Shown here: positions 1 to 4,970 of the stretch, one piece after another
How the letters are laid out: every line of letters starts with the position of its first letter
Numbering within the stretch: the stretch's first letter is position 1
Assembly (NCBI GenBank): GCA_030248065.1
Contig: JASAMV010005559.1
Span: forward strand, 1-10,395
Direction of reading: 5' to 3'
DNA length: 10,395 bases
Source: Rhynchonema sp. JSB1_4
Lineage: Eukaryota > Nematoda > Chromadorea > Monhysterida > Xyalidae
Translations under genes and position numbers: made by a program
Notes under the pieces: generated by a model
What the model was told of the DNA's origin: nothing
The model's input: the letters and a program-made list of their open reading frames with translations, nothing else
Databases searched by the model: none

Positions 1-389
1 AAATCAAAAAGTCAGGATACCGGGTACCCAAAATCCAACATTGTCGGAGACCGGATACCCAAAATGAAAAATCTCGGATACCAGGGGGGGTTGCCTCCCA
101 AAATAAAAAATCTCGGATACCCAGGGGGGGTTGTTCAAAAAAAGGTCAATTTTTTAGACGAAAATTGAGCAAAATTGGTGTTTTTGGGGGTTATGCTTGC
201 GCCAGCAAGCGATTTTGAGCATTTTAGAGGTAAAAATGGGTGATTTTTACGGTTTTCGGAAAAATTTTAGGGTAGGAGACCCCTGGACCAAAAGTCAGGA
301 TACCGGATACCCCTGGGTGAAAAAATCAAGATACCGGATACCGGATACTAGGGGGTAACCCCCTTCCCCCCCCCCCAACGACACCACTG
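1..389. mobile_element. Right part of a CAGTG-ended hAT-like non-autonomous element, left end outside the window
   Basis: The stretch carries scattered copies of a ggatacc motif, including back-to-back copies near 330-350, and two copies of ggatac(c)caggggggttg near 85-135. It ends in a C-run followed by a caccactg terminus at 389. Read on the minus strand this end starts CAGTGGTGTCG, close to the end CAGTGGTGTGGC of the complete element at 3971-4306. If the element follows the same rule, the target duplication would be ggagtagg at 390-397. Its partner lies before position 1, so it cannot be verified here. No protein-coding frame is credible. Confidence 0.45.
195..210. repeat. Short GC hairpin (gcttgc/gcaagc)
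   Basis: A 6-bp stem with loop gcca sits in A/T-rich repeat DNA. It is of the same type as GC hairpins at 2010-2020, 2871-2885, 3119-3133, 4145-4157 and 8554-8564. Confidence 0.5.
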
Positions 390-394
390 GGAGT

Positions 395-593
395 AGGTAA
401 AGGCAAACTACACCAACACGAACCCGATTTCGGAGATGGTGTGCTTGCAAAACGAATAGAAACAGAAAATCATGATGCTCCACTTTGTATTCTTCAACGT
501 GTAACATTTCCCAAATCAGCAGCCACGTATGAATGTTTCACTATTCTGCCAGCTGCGAAATCGGGCTCGTGTTGGCGTAGTTTGCCTTTACCT
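395..593. repeat. Imperfect inverted repeat, 38-nt arms (395-432 and 556-593) around a 123-nt loop
   Basis: The left arm starts aggtaaaggcaaactacacc and the right arm is its reverse complement with about two mismatches, both transitions. Weaker C-rich/G-rich complementarity continues outwards (about 349-390 against 600-647). The loop shows no recognisable gene. The arms begin at the edge of the transposon end at 389, so the structure may be an older foldback element interrupted by that insertion. Confidence 0.65.
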
Positions 594-671
594 TGCAGCT
601 TGCAACCACCCCTTTGGTGGGATGGGGGAAGGGTAGGTACCCTGCAGAGATCAGGATCGGGCTGGGATTTT

Positions 672-790
672 GGGCTCGGGCCGGGCCGGGTCCTCGGATC
701 GGGTGTAGTGACTAAAATTACGTTATTTATATTTTCGGAATAAAACGGTTGCCGGGGCGGGCCGGGCCGGAGATTTGGAGGTTCGGCCCG
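672..790. repeat. GGGCC pentamer tracts, first cluster
   Basis: Two tracts (about 672-700 and 752-790) of repeated gggcc are separated by A/T-rich DNA. The second contains ggagatttggagg between GGGCC runs. The same spacer recurs on the opposite strand near 3840-3880 and 4478-4500, marking this as one copy of a dispersed GC-rich repeat family. Confidence 0.6.
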
Positions 791-863
791 AATTGCTCAA
801 AGTTCAAGCCAAAAGCGCCTTTCTAACCAAAAATTTCCAAAAGATTGCGCTTCTCGCGGAGTA

Positions 864-1271
864 CCGTATTCCCTAAAATAGAGCCCCCCAAAAAGAAATA
901 CAGCCCCCCTAAAAGGGGTCAGTGAAAAAATAGAGCCCCCCAAAAATACAGCCCCCCCAACTTGGAATTCTCCGCTTGGGGGTCGTAAAGTCAAGTTCTT
1001 GTATAAGACACCTTGTGTACAACGTTTGTGGTTGAGTATATGATGACGTAAAGCCTTTTATGGAAGATCTGCACCTAAAAACACTCAATAATGACCAGTA
1101 ACACCCTGACAGAACTCCATTTTAGGGGTATTTTTTGGAACATTTTTTGAGATTTTGGGCAGCGAAAAAATACAGCCCCCCCCAAAAAATAGAGCCCCCC
1201 AAAAATACAGCCCCCCCCCTAAAAGGGGTCAGTGAAAAAATACAGCCCCCCTTGTATTTTAGGTTTTACGG
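864..1271. mobile_element. TA-flanked MITE-like element with ccgta termini
   Basis: The left end reads ccgtattccctaaaata and the right end, read on the minus strand, ccgtaaaacctaaaata (14 of 17 identical). Each end is bordered by TA (862-863 and 1272-1273), as expected of Tc1/mariner-type insertions. Inside are two direct-repeat blocks (about 876-960 and 1157-1250) built from aaaaatacagcccccc and aaaaggggtcagtgaaaaaa units, separated by about 190 nt of ordinary sequence. No transposase frame is present, so it would be non-autonomous. The superfamily is an inference from the TA and the ends only. Confidence 0.55.
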
Positions 1272-1463
1272 TATGTGCACATTTTTGTGGGACCCAAATG
1301 GACTCGGTTCATAGAGACGAATCACAAAAACATGTTTCCCCAAAAATTTTGCAAATTTTGGCTTTTTGACCATTTTCTTCTTTCACCCAAAAAACCGGGC
1401 CGGGCCGGGCCGACCTTTGGCTCGAACCGGGCCGGGCCGCGATTTTGGACTTTCCGGCCCAAT

Positions 1464-1849
1464 CAGTGTAGTTCCTGGTCCGGAGGGGGAGATAGCGGAC
1501 CCTCCGTTTTTTTCGGAGGGGGAGATAGTGTACCCCCGAGGGGGGGAAGGGGGGGAAGACCCAAATTCGGGAAAAGTCACTTTTTGAGGGAGAAAATTTG
1601 ACCTATTTTTGCCCCTTTTTGGAAAAAATTCTTCATAAAAAGGGTATTTTGGCGACTTTTGAGAACATTGACCTGAAAATCACACATTTCAGGCCTAAAA
1701 ATGCCCATTTTAGGCCTAAAAATGGCCATTTTAGGCAAAAATTGGGGGAGATAGTGTACCCGGAGGGGGAGATAGGGGGATAGTGTACCACCCGAGGGGG
1801 AGATAGCGTACCCGAGGGGGGACCCCCCTCCCCCCCAGGAACTACACTG
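1464..1849. mobile_element. hAT-like non-autonomous element with 8-bp target duplication ggcccaat
   Basis: The element begins cagtgtagttcctgg and ends with the exact reverse complement, a 15-bp perfect terminal inverted repeat. It is flanked on both sides by ggcccaat (1456-1463 and 1850-1857). Eight-base duplications and CA..TG ends are hallmarks of hAT transposons. The 386-bp interior has about six copies of a gagggggagatagtgtaccc-type minisatellite near both ends and a central palindromic block. No transposase is encoded. Frames running through it are repeat-driven. Confidence 0.85.
1686..1737. repeat. Tandem palindromes based on ttttaggcctaaaaatg
   Basis: Two to three consecutive copies of a roughly 20-bp near-palindrome centred on aggcct lie in the middle of the 1464-1849 element. 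They could extrude as small cruciforms. Confidence 0.6.
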
Positions 1850-2009
1850 GGCCCAATCGATCCTAATCTCTGGCTGCCCCCCAAGCAAAAGAACCCAAAA
1901 AAAGAGATCGGAAACGGGCCGCGATTTTGGACTTGGTCGACCGGGCCGGGCCGGTATGCCTAAATTCGAACGAAATTACCATTTTGTGAACCAAATTTTC
2001 AAAATTTTT

Positions 2010-2020
2010 GCGCTTCGCGC
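2010..2020. repeat. GCGC hairpin next to a T-run
   Basis: gcgcttcgcgc follows ttttt directly. It is a member of the recurrent GC-hairpin set of this window. Confidence 0.5.
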
Positions 2021-2184
2021 CATAACATTTCATAGTTCTTGATCTTTTCAGTCATCGTTTTGAAGAAAGAAGCAGTGGTGTGCCTAGCTACCGATACCCA
2101 GGCCTTTGCAATCAACCTACTGTACCACCAAAAAAGCCTGCCTGCAATCACCCTGACCTATACTTGCGTATTTTTCCGCAAAAT

Positions 2185-2575
2185 ATATTTTTGGAAAAAA
2201 AACCGTTTTTTTCCGGAAAAAACCGTTTTTTTCCAAATATTTTTCCAGTACTTAAGGGTACCCATAGTCCAAAAACGCCTATTTTGGAGAAAAGTTTGTC
2301 GGGAAATGGCCTGAAACAGGCTAAAAATGCACTTGGAGGTTAAAAAGTGCTCATTTTGAACTGTTTAGCACCGATTTACATTGGTTTTGACAACATCCTT
2401 TCGCAACCTTTGAAAATATTTCGGAAATTTTTGGAAAAAAACCGTTTTTTTCCAAAAGTTGCCACTTGGAAAAATTTCCGGAAAAATAAAAACGTATTTT
2501 TCCGGGCCTCGGAAAAAAACGGTTTTTTTCGGTTTTTTTCCGAAAAAAAACGGTTTTTTTCCGTCCCGCAAGTAC
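2185..2575. repeat. Palindromic aaaaaccgttttt tracts
   Basis: At least five copies of a self-complementary ggaaaaaaaccgtttttttcc-type motif occur here (about 2192-2233, 2434-2453 and 2511-2563). They also occur at 3443-3510 and 4683-4745. The end of the first cluster, running into ccagtacttaag near 2245-2258, is present in reverse orientation at about 4660-4690. The open frames in this area are translations of these tracts, not genes. Confidence 0.65.
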
Positions 2576-2676
2576 CCCTGACCCTACCAACCAACTGTAC
2601 CGACCGGCCGAGCTAGGGGGGTCATCCGGGAACAAAATTTTTACGTATACATATTGATGAGAGCATAGTAGTGGCT

Positions 2677-2762
2677 GGGGGGGGGGGGTTGGGGGGGGGG
2701 TTACCCCCCCCCCCTCTCAGTACTTACCTACCACAAAACCCGAGGGGGGGGGGGTTGGGCGG
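2677..2762. repeat. G-run/C-run hairpin and poly-G tracts
   Basis: Two G-runs (about 2677-2688 and 2691-2700) are followed after tta by an 11-base C-run (2704-2714), and a further G-rich tract lies at about 2742-2767. The second G-run and the C-run can fold directly on each other. The G-runs can also form G-quadruplexes. Base counts in such runs are error-prone. Confidence 0.6.
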
Positions 2763-2870
2763 GGGGTAGAGTACTTACCTCTCACAACTCCAAATCATAC
2801 CTCTCACAAGCAATTTTATACCTTTTTAAGGCAAAAATCGGTGTTTTTCGACCTTATTTTCCCAAAAATC

Positions 2871-2885
2871 GCGCGCTCCGCGCGC
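2871..2885. repeat. GCGCGC hairpin
   Basis: gcgcgc tcc gcgcgc is a perfect 6-bp stem with a 3-base loop, next to an A-run, inside the 2664-3089 element. Confidence 0.55.
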
Positions 2886-3118
2886 AAACCCACCCATAAT
2901 ACCTATTTTTAGGCGATTTTCGGCGAAAATTTGGAAAAAGTACTATTTTTACCTCATTTTTTGGCCACAATTGTATCACAAAAACGGTGTTTTTTCGCGT
3001 TTTTGGGTGACCAAAATCATACCTCTCACGCTTCCGGTCCCAACCCCGCATCATACTTACCTCCCACACATGGGCCTGCCACTACACTGGATGAGAGTGT
3101 GCTCTTAAGCGCTAATTT

Positions 3119-3133
3119 CGCGCGTCACGCGCG
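3119..3133. repeat. CGCGCG hairpin
   Basis: cgcgcg tca cgcgcg is a perfect 6-bp stem beside a T-run. The related copy of this element has a similar hairpin at 4145-4157. Confidence 0.55.
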
Positions 3134-3360
3134 ATTTTTCGCCTGTATGGAGTGAAAAATACCGATTTTAAACAATATACCTACAACTGTACCAGCCGGG
3201 GCGGCGACTTACGTAACGTACTGCATCAGGATGGCGCGTCGATCTACCTACCTACCGCTTCCCCCCAGCTGCACCAGTGAAAACAAGTATTCTGCAGAAA
3301 ATTTTCGAATTTTTTTCAGCTTTTTGGACTTATTCAGTTTTCGGCCCTTGAAAATTGGCT

Positions 3361-3432
3361 GACCGGGCCGGGCCGGGCCGACCTGCAGCCTTCGCCTTCC
3401 ACCGGGTCGGGCCGGGCCGGGCCCCGGGCCTA
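3361..3432. repeat. GGGCC pentamer tracts, left cluster
   Basis: Two short (GGGCC)n runs are separated by a 26-nt GC-rich spacer, with aaaaccggtttt palindromes following. It is part of the host repeat into which 3971-4306 inserted. Confidence 0.6.
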
Positions 3433-3732
3433 TACTGGCAGGCGGAAAAAAACCGGTTTTTTCGAAAAAAAAACCGAAAAAAAGGGGCCAAAAAAAACGT
3501 TTTTTTTCCGAGACCCGAATACTTTTCCATTTATTTTTCCGTGGGTATCTTGTCGGTTTTTGATCGGAAAAATATCGGTACTTTATTCCAATTTTTCCAA
3601 AAAATTGTAATGCAAAACTGATGAGTTTTTCGATTTCAGTGAAAAATTGGCTAGAGCACAAAAATTAACCGGCCCAAAATGGGCCAAAAAGCGTGTCAAC
3701 CAAGTGTTTTCGACTGACTCAACACTCTTCAA

Positions 3733-4590
3733 CAGAGGTCGCAATCGGGCCGGGTTTGGCCGGCCCGGCCCGGCCCGAGCCCCCAAATCACCGGCCCGGC
3801 CCCGCCCGGCCCGGCCCGACCCGTACCCCCAAACCTCCGGCCCGGCCCGGCCCGAACCCCCAAATCTCCGGCCCGGCCCGGCCCGGCCCGGCCCGATTTT
3901 TTGGCTCAGATTTTAACCCAATTTTTGTCATAATTTTTGCGATTTTTTTAACCTATTTTTTGGTTGAAAACAACGGTGTTGCAGGGGTTGGGGTCCCCCT
4001 AGGTACAGTAGGTAGGTAGGTTGACGCTCCATCCTGGTACACTATGTAGGTCGCCGCCCGGCGGCTAGTACAGTAAGTTGCGATTTTTGGCTCAAAATGG
4101 TATATAAAATCGGTACTTTTCACTCCAAATTGGCGATAAATCGCCGCGCTACGCGCGAAATTAGGGTTTTAGAGCACATTTTCTTCAAAATTTCGACCGA
4201 AAAAATTTTGTTCCCCCTTAGCCCGGCCGGTACAGTAGGTAGGTTGCCGTCCCACATTTTTGGTGGTACTGTAGGTTGCCGCCCCGCCTGGGTAGCCACA
4301 CCACTGGTTGAAAATACATTGTTTTCCATGAAATGGTCGTCAGATAGAGACAATACTGATCACTTACTTGCCGAATCCGTCAGAAATTTTAGTATTTTTG
4401 ACAAAAAAATCCCTACATTTTCAGTAAAATAAGTCACTTCAGAAGCTTCGGGCCGGGGTGCCCGGCCCGGCCCGGCCCGACCCTCCAAATCTCCGGCCCG
4501 GCCCGGCCCGGCCCGAGCCAAAAGCCCAAAATCGCGGCCCGGCCCGGCCCGGCCCGGCCCGAGGTCGGGCCGGCCCGATTGCGACCTCTG
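3733..4590. repeat. Perfect 21-bp inverted repeat bounding GGCCC minisatellites (arms 3733-3753 and 4570-4590)
   Basis: The arm cagaggtcgcaatcgggccgg is repeated exactly in reverse complement at 4570-4590. Weaker matching continues outward into the flanks (3713-3732 against 4591-4620). Just inside the arms are GGCCC minisatellites: 3760-3896 reads ccggcccggcccg plus a cccccaaatctc-type spacer, four units, and 4449-4569 is a similar array with spacers ccctccaaatctc and agcccaaaatcg. The structure looks like a foldback-type element that later received the 3971-4306 insertion. Apparent proline/arginine-rich reading frames here are translations of the repeat. Confidence 0.6.
3971..4306. mobile_element. 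hAT-like non-autonomous element with 8-bp target duplication gttgaaaa
   Basis: The left end reads caacggtgttgc and the right end, on the minus strand, cagtggtgtggc. The element is bordered by identical octamers gttgaaaa (3963-3970 and 4307-4314). The 336-bp interior has several copies of ggtacagtaggtaggttg and a GCGC hairpin. It is homologous, in opposite orientation, to the outer parts of the 2073-3279 element. There is no coding capacity. Confidence 0.8.
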
Positions 4591-4659
4591 CTCTTCAAGA
4601 GCACTCTCGACACTTCGAACAAATTTTGCACTGAAATTGTTATATTTTTCGAAATTACG

Positions 4660-4790
4660 TTCTTAAGTACTGGAAAAGTATTTGGAAAAAACGGTTTTTT
4701 TTCGGAAAAAAAACCGTTTTTTTTCACGAAAAATAAAAAACGGTTCTTTATGACAGTAGAGCTCCGATCTCTATCTCTACTGCCGAAAAA
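4660..4790. repeat. AAAACCGTTTT palindromes and a short cagtagag/ctctactg hairpin
   Basis: The reverse complement of the 2192-2258 palindromic block occurs at about 4660-4735. Next to it, 4754-4782 pairs cagtagag with ctctactg around a 13-nt loop. This marks the border between repeat-dominated DNA and the IFT80 promoter. Confidence 0.55.
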
Positions 4791-4872
4791 ATTTGAAATC
4801 GTGGCAAAATCAGAAAACTGCGAAACATCTAGCGGTCACCTTGAGCGTTCAGGCATACTGGTCCATCTCCGT

Positions 4873-4886
4873 AATGCCATGGCAAC
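4873..4886 (+). promoter_or_regulatory. X-box (RFX/DAF-19 binding site) of the IFT80 gene
   Basis: aatgccatggcaac matches the animal X-box GTTGCCATGGCAAC at 12 of 14 positions and departs from the degenerate nematode consensus only at position 2. It ends 84 bp upstream of the IFT80 start codon, inside the usual window for X-boxes of ciliary genes. RFX factors (DAF-19 in C. elegans) switch on IFT genes through this site. Binding is inferred from sequence and context. Confidence 0.8.
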
Positions 4887-4900
4887 GTCCATCGATGAAG

Positions 4901-4907
4901 TATAAAC
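4901..4907 (+). promoter_or_regulatory. Possible TATA-like element
   Basis: tataaac lies 15 bp downstream of the X-box and 63 bp upstream of the IFT80 ATG. The position would allow a short 5' leader. Such a heptamer is common by chance. Confidence 0.25.
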
Positions 4908-4970
4908 ACTGAATCCATCTAAGTAAGATAAGCAAGACATCGGCTATCTAGCCCCAAATTTTTTACGAAA

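Larger units (their letters stand above)
1394..1954. repeat. GGGCC-rich repeat copy split by a transposon insertion
   Basis: GGGCC tracts at 1394-1440 and 1914-1954 are each joined to a gcgattttggactt segment. The element at 1464-1849 has inserted between them with a clean 8-bp duplication, so the GGGCC-type repeat is the older of the two. Confidence 0.5.
2664..3089. mobile_element. Nested hAT-like element with 8-bp target duplication gatgagag
   Basis: The left end reads catagtagtggctgg and the right end, on the minus strand, cagtgtagtggcagg. It is flanked by identical octamers gatgagag (2656-2663 and 3090-3097). It lies inside the 2073-3279 element, which reads through continuously when this insert and one octamer are removed. 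Inside are long G and C homopolymers near the left end and several catacctctcac-type repeats. There is no transposase. Confidence 0.85.
2073..3279. mobile_element. Older hAT-like element carrying a nested insertion
   Basis: The left end reads cagtggtgtgcc. The right end, on the minus strand, reads cactggtgcagc. Both match the ends of the element at 3971-4306. The flanking octamers gaaagaag (2065-2072) and aaaacaag (3280-3287) agree at 6 of 8 bases, consistent with an aged target duplication. Its outer parts are homologous in reverse orientation to 3971-4306: a gtaggtaggtag stretch, the catcctg block, ggagtgaaaa and a GCGC hairpin. The interior holds the palindromic AAAACCGTTTT block. A younger element (2664-3089, plus one 8-bp duplication) sits inside it. 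Confidence 0.7.

Noticed and set aside
3647..4019. Proline/arginine-rich open frames
   Set aside because: They translate GGCCC minisatellites and change with repeat number.
1..4790. CRISPR-like or bacterial operon structure
   Set aside because: No regular repeat-spacer array exists. Introns, X-box and IFT80 show nuclear eukaryotic DNA.
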